From positions 1 through 64,000 of the forward strand of contig NZ_NWTI01000028.1 in NCBI RefSeq assembly GCF_002531575.1: a stretch of DNA of 64,000 bases, written 5' to 3'. Shown in pieces: positions 24,846 to 33,778 of this stretch (position 1 is its first letter; the number at the start of each line of letters is the position of its first letter). The notes under the pieces were generated by a model. The model was not told the DNA's origin and did no database searches. It saw only the letters and a program-made list of their open reading frames with translations. Both the position numbers and the translations under genes were made by a program. Source of the stretch: Bradyrhizobium sp. Y36 (GTDB lineage Bacteria > Pseudomonadota > Alphaproteobacteria > Rhizobiales > Xanthobacteraceae).

Positions 24846-25843
24846 CAACCGATCCGTGTCTTGAGCTGCTTGATCACGTCCGGAATCGTGCGGCCCTCGG
24901 CACGCGCCTGGAACGTCAGCGCCATGCGGTGCTTCAGCACGGGCTCGGCGAGGTCGAGCACGTCGTCGATCGAGGGCGCGAGGCGTCCGTCGATCAGCGC
25001 GCGTGCGCGCACCGCCAGCATCAGGGATTGGCTGGCGCGCGGACCCGGGCCCCAGGCGATGAACTTGCCGGCTTCGCCGGCGTCCGGACCCGGGCGGGCC
25101 GAGCGCACCAGCGACAGGATGGCTTCGACCACGGAATCGCCGACCGGCAGGCGGCGGATCAGCCGCTGCGCGGTGATCAGCGCATCCGCCGTCATCGCGC
25201 CCCTGGCGAGCGTTTCTTCGGCGCCGGTGGTTTCGAACAGGATGCGGCGCTCGGCGTCGCGATCGGGATAATCGACGTCGATCTCCATCAGGAAGCGGTC
25301 GAGCTGCGCTTCGGGCAGCGGATAGGTGCCTTCCTGCTCCAGCGGGTTTTGCGTCGCGAGCACGTGGAACGGCTTCGGCAGATCGTGGCGCGCGCCGGCG
25401 ACGGTGATGTGCTGCTCCTGCATCGCCTGCAGCAGCGCCGATTGCGTGCGCGGGCTGGCGCGGTTGATCTCGTCGGCCATCAGCAGCTGCGCGAACACCG
25501 GACCCGAAATGAAGCGGAAGGCGCGCTTGCCCGCGGTGCTTTCGTCGAGCACCTCGGCGCCGAGGATGTCCGACGGCATCAGGTCGGGCGTGAACTGGAT
25601 GCGCTTGGCATCGAGGCCGAGCGTGACGCCGAGCGTCTCGACCAGCTTGGTCTTGGCAAGGCCGGGCACGCCGATCAGAAGCGCGTGTCCGCCGGAGAGG
25701 ATGGTGACCAGCGTATTCTCGATCACCCGATCCTGGCCGAAGATGATGGACGCGATCGCATCCTTCGCAGCGCGAATCTGGCTCGACACCTGCTCGGCCG
25801 AACGGACGATCCCGTCCTCGAGTTTCTCGACACTCTCCGCCAT
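24845..25843 (-). CDS. MoxR-family AAA+ ATPase
   Basis: A 332-residue ATPase. Walker A is the degenerate GVPGLAKTKLVETL typical of MoxR, Walker B is LLMADEINRASPRTQSALLQ, sensor 1 is LATQNPLEQEGTYPLPEAQL, and a C-terminal lid domain follows. MoxR proteins act as chaperone-like remodellers with VWA-domain partners, here the DUF58 and BatA-type products of the next genes. It is the first gene of the four-gene leftward operon; the 267-base gap upstream is shared with the divergent DUF1285 operon and holds no gene I can see. Confidence 0.93.
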   Translation of the reverse strand: MAESVEKLEDGIVRSAEQVSSQIRAAKDAIASIIFGQDRVIENTLVTILSGGHALLIGVPGLAKTKLVETLGVTLGLDAKRIQFTPDLMPSDILGAEVLDESTAGKRAFRFISGPVFAQLLMADEINRASPRTQSALLQAMQEQHITVAGARHDLPKPFHVLATQNPLEQEGTYPLPEAQLDRFLMEIDVDYPDRDAERRILFETTGAEETLARGAMTADALITAQRLIRRLPVGDSVVEAILSLVRSARPGPDAGEAGKFIAWGPGPRASQSLMLAVRARALIDGRLAPSIDDVLDLAEPVLKHRMALTFQARAEGRTIPDVIKQLKTRIG

Positions 25844-26110
25844 CCGTTCGCTCCTTCAGCCCGCCCTGCGGCTTGGGCCGTCATGTCACCACATCGCGCA
25901 GGTCATCATTTCAGCTCATGGGCCTTATGCTAGACTTGCAGGAAGGCCATGTATTCGTTGAATTAACCTATCCCCACCTTATCGGCTTCGGGTTATGTAC
26001 GGCATCACGAAGTGGCGACTTCCACACCGGGCCAATCCGGGGTGGAACCGTTGACCCGAGTACAACGTAGACCTGCACCAATCGTGCCAAAGACAAAGTC
26101 AGGGCAAACC

Positions 26111-26722
26111 ATGGCGAACCAAGGGCAGAGCGCCGATCGTGGTCTCGATGGGCTGACGGCCGCTGCCAAAAATGCTGCCGATGCCGAAGGCAGCAAGAAA
26201 GGCCTGCCGCCGGTACATCTGTGGAATCCGCCGTTTTGCGGCGATCTCGACATCCGAATCGCCTCCGATGGTACTTGGTTCTACTTGGGGACGCCAATCG
26301 GACGTCCCGCGCTGGTGCGCCTGTTTTCGACCATCCTCAAGCGCGAGGGTGATCAGCACTTCCTGGTCACGCCGGTGGAGAAGGTCGGCATCCGCGTCGA
26401 TGACGCGCCCTTCATGGCGGTCGAGATGCAGAAAGACGGCGAGGGAACGCATCGCGTGCTGCGCTTCCGCACCAATGTCGACGACTGGGTCACCTGCGAT
26501 GCCGCGCACCGGCTGCGCTTCGCGCAGGCCGCGGATGGCGGGCTGACGCCGTATTTGCACGTCCGTGCCGATCTCTGGGCCAAGGTCACACGGGCGCTCT
26601 ATTACGATCTGGTTGACATGGGCGAGGAGCGGATGGTCGATGGCCAGCCGATGTTTGGCGTCGAATCGTCAGGTGAGTTCTTCGCCATGGCCGATGCGGA
26701 GCAGGTGAGGGCCGCGCTTTGA
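26111..26722 (+). CDS. DUF1285 domain-containing protein
   Basis: A 203-residue soluble protein with the DUF1285 pattern: PPVHLWNPPFCGDLDIRIAS, GTWFYLGTPIGRPALVRLFS, HFLVTPVEKVGIRVDDAPF and a C-terminal YLHVRADLWAKVTRALYYDL. Function unknown. I chose the ATG at 26111; the frame runs upstream to 26012, but the family domain does not need it. The stop overlaps the TTG of the CoA pyrophosphatase, so this is the first gene of a tight five-gene operon. Confidence 0.9.
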   Translation: MANQGQSADRGLDGLTAAAKNAADAEGSKKGLPPVHLWNPPFCGDLDIRIASDGTWFYLGTPIGRPALVRLFSTILKREGDQHFLVTPVEKVGIRVDDAPFMAVEMQKDGEGTHRVLRFRTNVDDWVTCDAAHRLRFAQAADGGLTPYLHVRADLWAKVTRALYYDLVDMGEERMVDGQPMFGVESSGEFFAMADAEQVRAAL

Positions 26723-27390
26723 ACAAGCCTATCCTGAAGAGTGATCCGGTTGCGCTCGGCGCGGCGGATTTTTTCGCCCGTTCGAAGGCGAAGCTCGGCT
26801 TCGACGTGCCGGCCGGCCTCTACGATCCCAACATCATTCCCGCCTCGGGCGATCCCGGCACCGACAAGATGCTGGAGATCGTCGCGCGCGAGCAGCCGGT
26901 GCGTCCCGCAGCGGTCCTGATCGCGGTGGTCGACCATCCCGAACCCACGATTTTGCTGACGCAGCGCTCGGCACATCTCAACGATCATGCCGGCCAGATC
27001 GCCTTTCCCGGAGGCAAGATCGACGCGACCGATTCCTCGCCGCTCGACGCGGCGCTGCGCGAGGCCGAGGAGGAGGTCGGTCTGTCCAGGGATTTCGTCG
27101 AGCCGATCGGTTATCTCGATCTCTACGGCACCGCGTTCGGCTTCCGCATCCTGCCGACGGTTGCGCGGGTGCGGCCGGGCTTTTCGCTCACCATCAACCA
27201 ATCCGAGGTCGATGACGCCTTCGAGGTGCCGCTGTCCTTCCTGATGAACCCGGTGAACCATCAGGTGCACAGCAAGGAATTCCGCGGCATGGAGCGGTTC
27301 TACTATGCCATGCCGTTCGCGGAACGTTACATCTGGGGCGCGACGGCCGGAATGCTGCGTGTGCTGTATGAGCGGATCTATTCATCATGA
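26719..27390 (+). CDS. CoA pyrophosphatase (NUDIX, UPF0035 type)
   Basis: A 223-residue NUDIX hydrolase with the CoA-specific UPF0035 signature (LLTQRSAHLNDHAGQIAFPG) directly before a Nudix box GGKIDATDSSPLDAALREAE continuing EEVGL. The expected reaction is hydrolysis of CoA or its derivatives to 3',5'-ADP and 4'-phosphopantetheine. It uses a TTG start within TTGA, overlapping the DUF1285 stop, with AGGTGAGGG upstream. The stop overlaps the next gene as ATGA. Confidence 0.92.
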   Translation: MNKPILKSDPVALGAADFFARSKAKLGFDVPAGLYDPNIIPASGDPGTDKMLEIVAREQPVRPAAVLIAVVDHPEPTILLTQRSAHLNDHAGQIAFPGGKIDATDSSPLDAALREAEEEVGLSRDFVEPIGYLDLYGTAFGFRILPTVARVRPGFSLTINQSEVDDAFEVPLSFLMNPVNHQVHSKEFRGMERFYYAMPFAERYIWGATAGMLRVLYERIYSS

Positions 27391-27650
27391 TCCGGCCGGT
27401 CCTGACCGAGATCGGAATCTTCCTCATTCCCTTTGCCGTCTATGCGCTGTTCCTGGCCGCCACGCGGTCCGGCCTGTTCGCGCGCTCGTCCTGGCCGGTC
27501 ACAATCGTCGCGCGCCTCGTCCTGGCTGCGCTCGTGCTGGTGATCGCGGGGCTGATCGGCTTTGCGCATTTCTCCGGCGCCGCCCCGGATTCGACCTACG
27601 TTCCCGCCCATATCGAGAACGGCAGGCTGGTGCCGGGCGTGGAGAAATAG
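27387..27650 (+). CDS. DUF6111 small membrane protein
   Basis: An 87-residue protein with two membrane segments (LTEIGIFLIPFAVYALFLAA and IVARLVLAALVLVIAGLIGF) and a short C-terminal tail (YVPAHIENGRLVPGVEK) that is the conserved part of DUF6111. This gene is commonly found between the NUDIX and CCA genes in Rhizobiales. Function unknown. It overlaps the NUDIX gene by 4 bases and lies 10 bases before the CCA gene. Confidence 0.85.
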   Translation: MIRPVLTEIGIFLIPFAVYALFLAATRSGLFARSSWPVTIVARLVLAALVLVIAGLIGFAHFSGAAPDSTYVPAHIENGRLVPGVEK

Positions 27651-27660
27651 GGGCAGCACG

Positions 27661-28917
27661 ATGAGCGCGGAGCCGATACTCGCTGATGCGCCCTGGCTGA
27701 CTGCAGGCGGGACCGCGCGTGTCCTGGCACTGCTCAACGCCGACGGCGAGGAGGCGCGGGTGGTCGGCGGCGCCGTGCGCAACGCGCTGCTCGGTCTTGT
27801 GCCCGGCGACATCGACATCGCGACCACGGCGCGGCCCGAGGAGGTGGTGCGGCGCGCCAAGGCCGCCGGCATCAAGGCTGTGCCGACCGGCATCGACCAC
27901 GGCACCATCACGCTGGTCATCGACAGCCATCCCTATGAGGTCACGACGCTGCGCGAGGACACCGAGACCTTCGGCCGCAAGGCCAAGGTCGCGTTCGGCC
28001 GCGACTGGGTGAAGGACGCCGAGCGGCGCGACTTCACCATGAACGGCCTGTCGGTCGACGCGCGCGGCGTGGTCTACGACCATGTCGGCGGCATTGCGGA
28101 CGCCAAAGCCCGCCGCGTGCGCTTCATCGGCGATCCCGACCAGCGCATCGCCGAGGATTATTTGCGCATCCTGCGCTTCTTCCGCATCCATGCCGCCTTC
28201 GGCGCCGGCGATCCCGACCGCGACGGCACGCTCGCCTGCATCCGCGGACGCGCCGGCCTTGCCAGCCTGTCGGCCGAGCGGGTGCGGATGGAGATGCTGA
28301 AGCTGCTGGTGACATCGGGCGCATCCGCGGCCGCGCTGGCCATGGCCGAGGGCGGCCTGCTGCAGACGCTGACCGGCGGCGTGGTCTACACCGGGCCGCT
28401 GGCGACGATGATCGCGATCGAGCGCGAGCTCGGCCTGCCCGCGAACGCGACGCGGCGCCTCGCTGCGCTCACCGTCGCCGTGACCGAGGATGCCAAGCGC
28501 GTCGCCGCGCGCCTGCGGCTCTCCAACGCCGAGACCAAGGGGCTGGATTCCATGGGCCATCGCTGGTGGCGCCTCGCCACCAAGGACGCCGCCAATGCAC
28601 GGCGGCTGCTCTACCGGCTCGGTGCCGAGCGCTATCACGATCGCGTGTTGCTCGGTTGGGCGAGGAGCGGCGGCGACGTCACCTCAACGCACTGGCGCGC
28701 GCTCGCTGAGCTGCCGCAGCGCTGGACTGCGCCGAAATTCCCGCTGAAGGCCGCCGACTTCATCGCGCGCGGCCTCGCCGAAGGACCCGCACTCGGACAT
28801 GTGTTGACGCTCGCCGAGGATGCTTGGCTTGCGGCGGATTTTCCACTAGATGAAGCCGCGCTCGCTGCCATCGCCGATCAAGCTGCGGCCCGCATCAGCC
28901 GCGACGAGAGAACGTGA
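27661..28917 (+). CDS. CCA-adding enzyme / tRNA nucleotidyltransferase
   Basis: A 418-residue class II nucleotidyltransferase that adds or repairs the 3' CCA of tRNA. The catalytic block is VVGGAVRNALLGLVPGDIDI (DxD), followed by ERRDFTMNGLSVD and YLRILRFFRIHAAFG. The C-terminal half is helical and less conserved, as usual for alphaproteobacteria. Some genomes name it pcnB-like, but a poly(A) polymerase role cannot be told from sequence. I chose the ATG at 27661 rather than the upstream end of the frame. The stop overlaps the next gene as GTGA. Confidence 0.93.
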   Translation: MSAEPILADAPWLTAGGTARVLALLNADGEEARVVGGAVRNALLGLVPGDIDIATTARPEEVVRRAKAAGIKAVPTGIDHGTITLVIDSHPYEVTTLREDTETFGRKAKVAFGRDWVKDAERRDFTMNGLSVDARGVVYDHVGGIADAKARRVRFIGDPDQRIAEDYLRILRFFRIHAAFGAGDPDRDGTLACIRGRAGLASLSAERVRMEMLKLLVTSGASAAALAMAEGGLLQTLTGGVVYTGPLATMIAIERELGLPANATRRLAALTVAVTEDAKRVAARLRLSNAETKGLDSMGHRWWRLATKDAANARRLLYRLGAERYHDRVLLGWARSGGDVTSTHWRALAELPQRWTAPKFPLKAADFIARGLAEGPALGHVLTLAEDAWLAADFPLDEAALAAIADQAAARISRDERT

Positions 28918-29684
28918 CCATCGTCTCAGCCTTTGCCGACATCTCGATCTTTCAGCTTCTGCTGGTCGCGTTGATGGCGTTGTTTGCTTCGATCATCGGT
29001 GGTCTCGCCGGCTACGGCACCGGCGCGCTGATGCCGCTGGTGCTGGTGCCGCTGGTCGGCGCCGAGCCTGTGGTGCCGATCATCGCGATCTCGGCCATCT
29101 TCACCAATTGCAGCCGCGCGGTTGCTTACCTGCGCTACGCCGACCGCCGCCGCGCGCTGATCGTGCTGGCCTGCGCCGCGCTGACGACCGCACTCGGCGC
29201 CTACGGCTACACCCGGCTGACCAATGCGGGCGCCGCGCTCGTCATCGGCACCATGCTGATCCTGAGCGTGCCGCTGCGCCGGGTGCTCCGCCGCCGAAGC
29301 GTGCGGATCGGCGACGGCGGCCTTGCCGCCGGATCCGTCGGTTACGGCGTGCTGGTCGGCGGCACCTCCGGCTCCGGCGTCATCCTGCTCTCGCTCTTGA
29401 TGGCGGCCGGCCTCGAAGGCGCCGCGGTGATCGCGACCGACGCCATGATCTCGCTCGGCACCGGCCTCATCAAGATCTCGGTGTTCGGGCTCGCCGGCGC
29501 CGTCACCGCGCAGGTGCTCGCCTTCGCGCTGCTGATCGGCGGGATCGCGATCCCTGGCGCCTTCCTCGCAAAGGCTTTTGTCGAGCGGATGCCGGTGCAC
29601 ATCCACACCGCGATCCTCGATGTCGCGGTGATCACAGGCGGGCTGGTGATGATCTCGGCGGCGGCAAAGCAGCTGATCGGCTAG
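28914..29684 (+). CDS. TSUP (TauE/SafE) family membrane transporter
   Basis: A 256-residue protein with eight predicted membrane segments and the Gly-rich TSUP signatures near each half (FASIIGGLAGYGTGALMPLV, GYGVLVGGTSGSGVILLSLL). The family exports sulfite, sulfoacetate or other organosulfonates; the substrate here is unknown. It starts with GTG inside GTGA, overlapping the CCA gene stop. The 3' end runs 53 bases into the convergent gene ending at 29632, so the last codons of both are encoded on opposite strands of the same DNA. Confidence 0.88.
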   Translation: MTIVSAFADISIFQLLLVALMALFASIIGGLAGYGTGALMPLVLVPLVGAEPVVPIIAISAIFTNCSRAVAYLRYADRRRALIVLACAALTTALGAYGYTRLTNAGAALVIGTMLILSVPLRRVLRRRSVRIGDGGLAAGSVGYGVLVGGTSGSGVILLSLLMAAGLEGAAVIATDAMISLGTGLIKISVFGLAGAVTAQVLAFALLIGGIAIPGAFLAKAFVERMPVHIHTAILDVAVITGGLVMISAAAKQLIG

Positions 29685-30792
29685 CCGCCTCGCGCGGCAT
29701 CAGCGACGCAAACAGCAGCGTCCAGAGGGTCAGCGCGCAGATCGGGATCACATAGTACTGGGTATAGATCGGGTGGCTGACGAAGAAGGCCAGATTGATC
29801 GCAAGCCCGCTTCCGAGCAGACACGCGAGACGTCCGTGACCCCGCCGCCAGATCCACACCGTCCAGGCGGCGGAAAGAAGAATCAAGAGCGACTGCGGGT
29901 CACCGAGATAGGATCGAATGGTCTCAGCGTCGAGCGAGGGAGGAACCACATCGCCGGCGCTATAGGTGGTCGCGAAGGGACTGCCGGCGTTGATGGCGTT
30001 GGCCGCGAGGGTCGGGATCATGCCGATCACGAGCGCTGCGGCGAACAGCGCTCCCTCGAGAAACCGCGTGGCCTTTGGCGCTTCCAGAAAGGCGACGAGC
30101 AGATAGACGCAATAACCGGTCGAGAGAAGAACGTTCGGCACCCGCATGTTGACCGCGATGCCGATCAAGAAGCCGGTGACCAGAATGAGAAGCATCCGCG
30201 GCATTTGCCGTTCTTCGGCGAACAGCCGGGCGGTCAGCCATCCGGCGGCGGCGCAGAGCACCATGGTCGGTGCGATCGAGTAACTCGCCTTGACTGGATT
30301 GATCATCACGTAGATGGCGACAAAGCCGAAGGCGGTCGCGATGGCCAGCTGCGCTCTCGATCGCGACAGCCAGATCGCGGCAAAGGCAAACAGGAAGATG
30401 ATCAGCGTGCAGATGGCATAAAGCGGCACGACCTGATGGCCGGACGGGAACAGTGCCAGCACGAGGCCGGTGCCGGGAGGGTACTGCAAGACCAGCTTGC
30501 CGGTCTCCGGCATCGCCGTGTGGCACACCGGGCCCTGGCCATCTCGCCAGGTCGGCAGCTTCTTCATCTTTGCGACGAAATAGCCGTCGTCATCCCGCGC
30601 GAAGCTCGTATCGAGACCGCCGAGACCAAAGCGCTGAAACAGATGCGCTTGCCGGAGATAGCAGATGTCGTCGTTGACGCCGCGGTCTTCGGACCATCGC
30701 GACATCGAGAACAGGTGGCTGGCAAGGATCGCGGCACAGAGCAGGATGCCGATCGCCTTGCCGAGGCGCAGCGAGCCTTCAGATCGGGTCAA
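29632..30792 (-). CDS. Polytopic membrane protein of the glycosyltransferase block
   Basis: About 386 residues with around ten membrane segments (for example LGKAIGILLCAAILASHLFS, PLYAICTLIIFLFAFAAIWL, AIATAFGFVAIYVMINPVKA). An early external loop carries SEDRGVNDDICYLRQAHLFQ, reminiscent of GT-C glycosyltransferases (dolichol- or undecaprenyl-phosphate-sugar dependent), whose first loop holds acidic catalytic residues. The frame is open to 30930 inside the upstream gene; I chose the TTG at 30792 with CAGGAC upstream because it lies just after the neighbour's stop. The start is therefore uncertain. Confidence 0.7.
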   Translation of the reverse strand: MTRSEGSLRLGKAIGILLCAAILASHLFSMSRWSEDRGVNDDICYLRQAHLFQRFGLGGLDTSFARDDDGYFVAKMKKLPTWRDGQGPVCHTAMPETGKLVLQYPPGTGLVLALFPSGHQVVPLYAICTLIIFLFAFAAIWLSRSRAQLAIATAFGFVAIYVMINPVKASYSIAPTMVLCAAAGWLTARLFAEERQMPRMLLILVTGFLIGIAVNMRVPNVLLSTGYCVYLLVAFLEAPKATRFLEGALFAAALVIGMIPTLAANAINAGSPFATTYSAGDVVPPSLDAETIRSYLGDPQSLLILLSAAWTVWIWRRGHGRLACLLGSGLAINLAFFVSHPIYTQYYVIPICALTLWTLLFASLMPREAASRSAALPPPRSSPARL

Positions 30793-30826
30793 GGCCGCTT
30801 GTCCTGCGTGGTGACGATGAGGCCAT

Positions 30827-31873
30827 TCAGGTCTCAATCCCCTGCGGTGGGCGCGCTTGCGGATCGACGCCAGCGGACGCGGCCGGCTCCCCGCCGTCAT
30901 GCCCGCGCCGTTCGATCGCGTCGACCACAAACAGGGGCCTCTCCTTGCTGCTCAGATAGATCCTGCCGACATATTCGCCGATGATGCTGAGCGAAACGAG
31001 CTGGAAAAGCGAGGCCAGAATCGTCGAGATCATCAGGCTGGTCCAGCCCGGCACGACCTCCAGATACATCCAGGAATAGAGGGAATAGCCGGCGACGACC
31101 AGCAGAACCAGAAACATGCCGAGCGCCGCCAGCGACGAGAACCGCAGCAACACCATGGAATAGCCGAGAAAGGCGTCGGTCGCGAACGCCACCATCTTGC
31201 GGAGCGGGTATTTGGTTCTCCCGGCGAAACGCTCCTGCCGGTCGTAGACGAACGGCACCTGCCTGAAACCGAGTGAAGCGACCATGCCGCGGATGAACCT
31301 GTCCCGCTCCGGCATCCGGGCAACGAGGTCGGCCACGCGACGGGACATCAGGCGGAAGTCGCCGGTATCCCTGGGAATGATGATGTCGGTGGTACGCTCG
31401 AGCAGGCGATAGAACAGGCTGGCGGACTTCTTCTTGAACCAGCCTTCGCCGGCTCGGCTGCGCCTTTGGCCGTAGACCACATCGGCGCGGGTTTCCCGCA
31501 TCCGCTGCAGCATCGGGCCGACCAGTTCCGGCGGGTCCTGCAGATCGGCATCAATGACCAGAACCACGCTTCCCTTGACGGCGGCGAGGCCTGCGGTGAG
31601 TGCGATCTGGTGCCCGAAGTTCCGCGACAGCCGGATGCCCGTAACCTGGGCGCACTTGCCGATCTCCTCGCGGATCATGTCCCACGTGTTGTCGGTCGAG
31701 CCGTCGTCGATGAGAATGACCTCGTAGTCGTCGCCGAAGATGGTCGCCGCGCTGGCGCGGCAGCGCTCGACGAGATGCGCAATTCCTTCCTGCTCGTTGA
31801 AGCAGGGCACCACGATCGACAGGAACGGCGAGACCGTCCCGTCAGGCGAAGTCGTGAGCGATGCGTGTGTCAT
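30827..31873 (-). CDS. GtrB/ArnC-like family-2 glycosyltransferase
   Basis: A 348-residue enzyme with the GT2 motifs LSIVVPCFNEQEGIAHLVER, VILIDDGSTDNTWDMI and VVLVIDADLQDPPEL (DxD), then RDTGDFRLMSRRVADLV. Two C-terminal helices follow (LAALGMFLVLLVVAGYSLYS and MISTILASLFQLVSLSIIGE). This is the layout of polyprenyl-phosphate glucosyltransferases (GtrB) and ArnC, which make the lipid-linked sugar used by GT-C enzymes. Its two polytopic neighbours are candidates for those enzymes or the flippase. It lies 13 bases after the 541-residue gene's stop. Confidence 0.9.
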   Translation of the reverse strand: MTHASLTTSPDGTVSPFLSIVVPCFNEQEGIAHLVERCRASAATIFGDDYEVILIDDGSTDNTWDMIREEIGKCAQVTGIRLSRNFGHQIALTAGLAAVKGSVVLVIDADLQDPPELVGPMLQRMRETRADVVYGQRRSRAGEGWFKKKSASLFYRLLERTTDIIIPRDTGDFRLMSRRVADLVARMPERDRFIRGMVASLGFRQVPFVYDRQERFAGRTKYPLRKMVAFATDAFLGYSMVLLRFSSLAALGMFLVLLVVAGYSLYSWMYLEVVPGWTSLMISTILASLFQLVSLSIIGEYVGRIYLSSKERPLFVVDAIERRGHDGGEPAASAGVDPQARPPQGIET

Positions 31874-31886
31874 GGAGCACCGTACC

Positions 31887-33512
31887 TCAGGGCGACGAAC
31901 GCAGCGCTGCGGGATCCAAACCGTTGATGATCTGAAACCCCACGCAGGCAGGGTCGGGACGCGTATAGAGTCCGACGCTGAGGCAGCCTCCGGCGTGTTT
32001 CGCCCATGTCTCGGCCAGCGGCGTGAGGGTGCCGGTCCGCGCCGTCTCCATGTTCATCAACTGCCGCTGCAGGGTTTCGAGAAGCGGGCCGCGTGAGGGT
32101 TCGTCCCCGCGGTAGCGGACGGAAATCGTGTTCGTCACGCCGAGGGCCGTCAGGAATTGCGGGAGCGAGTGAACGCCTTCATAGGCGAGCGGTCCTCCAG
32201 CCTCGATGATGATAGGCTGGTCGGGCGACGCCTTCGCAAGCTGCGCGAGCCTCTGCACTTCCGTGAAGAACCCGTTGGTGGTTTCGATGTTGCGTTTGAC
32301 GGCCGAGGCGAGCGCCGGGGGCTGGCCGAGATGGCTCGTCACCAGGAAGAAGACGACGAAGAAGGCGGCCGCGCACAGCGCATGATCCAACGTTCGCTTC
32401 GGGTAGTGGGGGCCCGCTTTGTGTGCGAGCTCGGCGATCAGGATGCATGCCGTGAGCGGGATCAGCAGCATCGCCGGAAAGTCATAGCGGTTGTTGTGCG
32501 GAAACAGCATGCGATAGAGCCCGCACTGGGCGGCGTACATGGCGAGCAGGAACGCATAGGCCGCGAATGCCGGCGCCGACTCCAGAACCCGCTGCTTCCA
32601 GCTGCGGGCCGGTATGATCTTGAGCAGCTGAAGGGCGGCGATCGGCAGGACCCACACCCACCAGGTGCGCGCAACGCCGTCGATCAGGCCGAGCAGCGCG
32701 TAACGCACCGTGACGATGGGGCCGGCGGACCGACCGTAATAATCCGCGCCTGCCGAGCGCATCTCCCGAACGACGACAACGCCGATTGCCACAATATAAG
32801 CCGTGAGCAGCAGCCCGAGCCCAGCGACAAGCAACGGCGGCAGGCGGCGGGTCACGACCGCATAACCAAGGACAAAAGCCGGGAGGCCTGCGGCGACCGG
32901 GATGAAGGTTTCCTTGAGGCCCGCGAGAATGACGGCAAACAGGGTGAGCGCGACGGCTGCGCAGAGCCTCAACCTGCGCCCCTCGGCAAACAGGATGGCG
33001 TCGGCAGCGAACAGCATCAGCCCAAGACTGGCCGTGCCGAAGATCTCCGAAGGCCCCAGCCGCGACCAGACATCGGCCCACATCGGCAGGACCGCGATGG
33101 CCGCGGTCAGGGCCCCGCTGAGCCACACGCCGATGAACCGCACAAGTCCCCACCAAATCGAAGCCAGGAAGATGGCGAAGCAGGCGCTGTTCACCAGATA
33201 CCAGAGATGGACGTCCGCGCCGAACAGGGATGTTTCTGTGAGTTTCAGGATGTAGAAGGTCGGACGAAAACGGCCCTGGAGCTGGCCGACCTCGGTCTTG
33301 GTGATCAGCGTTTGCCATATCTCGCCAAAGGGCAGCCGCAGATCGGACCCCAGATAGGTGAACACCTCGTGGTCGTCGATCAAGCCCCAGTTTGCCTGGG
33401 TGACCTGCCTGCCCGTCAGCGCAAGCGAAAAGACGCAGGCCAGTATTGCGACGACGAGGAATTGGTGAATGCGGCCTTTGGGAAAAAGCAGCCGTTCAGC
33501 TATCGGTTTCAT
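31887..33512 (-). CDS. Polytopic membrane protein, possible GT-C glycosyltransferase
   Basis: A 541-residue protein with roughly eleven membrane segments and a C-terminal soluble domain (about 430-541; PDQPIIIEAGGPLAYEGVHS to the end). The first loop contains WGLIDDHEVFTYLGSDLRLP with acidic pairs, as in GT-C enzymes and GtrS-like O-antigen-modifying proteins. No close family recognised. It is the first gene of the leftward three-gene block; the 266 bases upstream hold no gene I can see. Confidence 0.75.
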   Translation of the reverse strand: MKPIAERLLFPKGRIHQFLVVAILACVFSLALTGRQVTQANWGLIDDHEVFTYLGSDLRLPFGEIWQTLITKTEVGQLQGRFRPTFYILKLTETSLFGADVHLWYLVNSACFAIFLASIWWGLVRFIGVWLSGALTAAIAVLPMWADVWSRLGPSEIFGTASLGLMLFAADAILFAEGRRLRLCAAVALTLFAVILAGLKETFIPVAAGLPAFVLGYAVVTRRLPPLLVAGLGLLLTAYIVAIGVVVVREMRSAGADYYGRSAGPIVTVRYALLGLIDGVARTWWVWVLPIAALQLLKIIPARSWKQRVLESAPAFAAYAFLLAMYAAQCGLYRMLFPHNNRYDFPAMLLIPLTACILIAELAHKAGPHYPKRTLDHALCAAAFFVVFFLVTSHLGQPPALASAVKRNIETTNGFFTEVQRLAQLAKASPDQPIIIEAGGPLAYEGVHSLPQFLTALGVTNTISVRYRGDEPSRGPLLETLQRQLMNMETARTGTLTPLAETWAKHAGGCLSVGLYTRPDPACVGFQIINGLDPAALRSSP

Positions 33513-33778
33513 CTAAATAAGAGTTGGTGCCCCATCAACTTTCGATTGGTCGTACCCTACAGGTTGCACCCTTGCAAGCCGCGCGCCTCCGGAAAAGCGC
33601 GGCCGCCATTGGACTTTCGGAAGCCATGGAGCCAGCACTGCGACCCTGCTCGTCGTTATTCAGTCGGTATCCGATGTGGTAGTTTGAGATCAGCGATCTG
33701 AACGACGCGGGTCCAACGCGCACTCGCCGGCACAGCCGGGCAGGGCGATCGTTCAGTGCAAACGAGGGAGGACAGCGC

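Noticed and set aside
29632..33512. Glycosyltransferase block as a prophage-borne serotype-conversion (gtr) cluster
   Set aside because: No GtrA flippase, attachment site or integrase seen; only the GtrB-like gene fits, so I kept it as a surface-glycan block.
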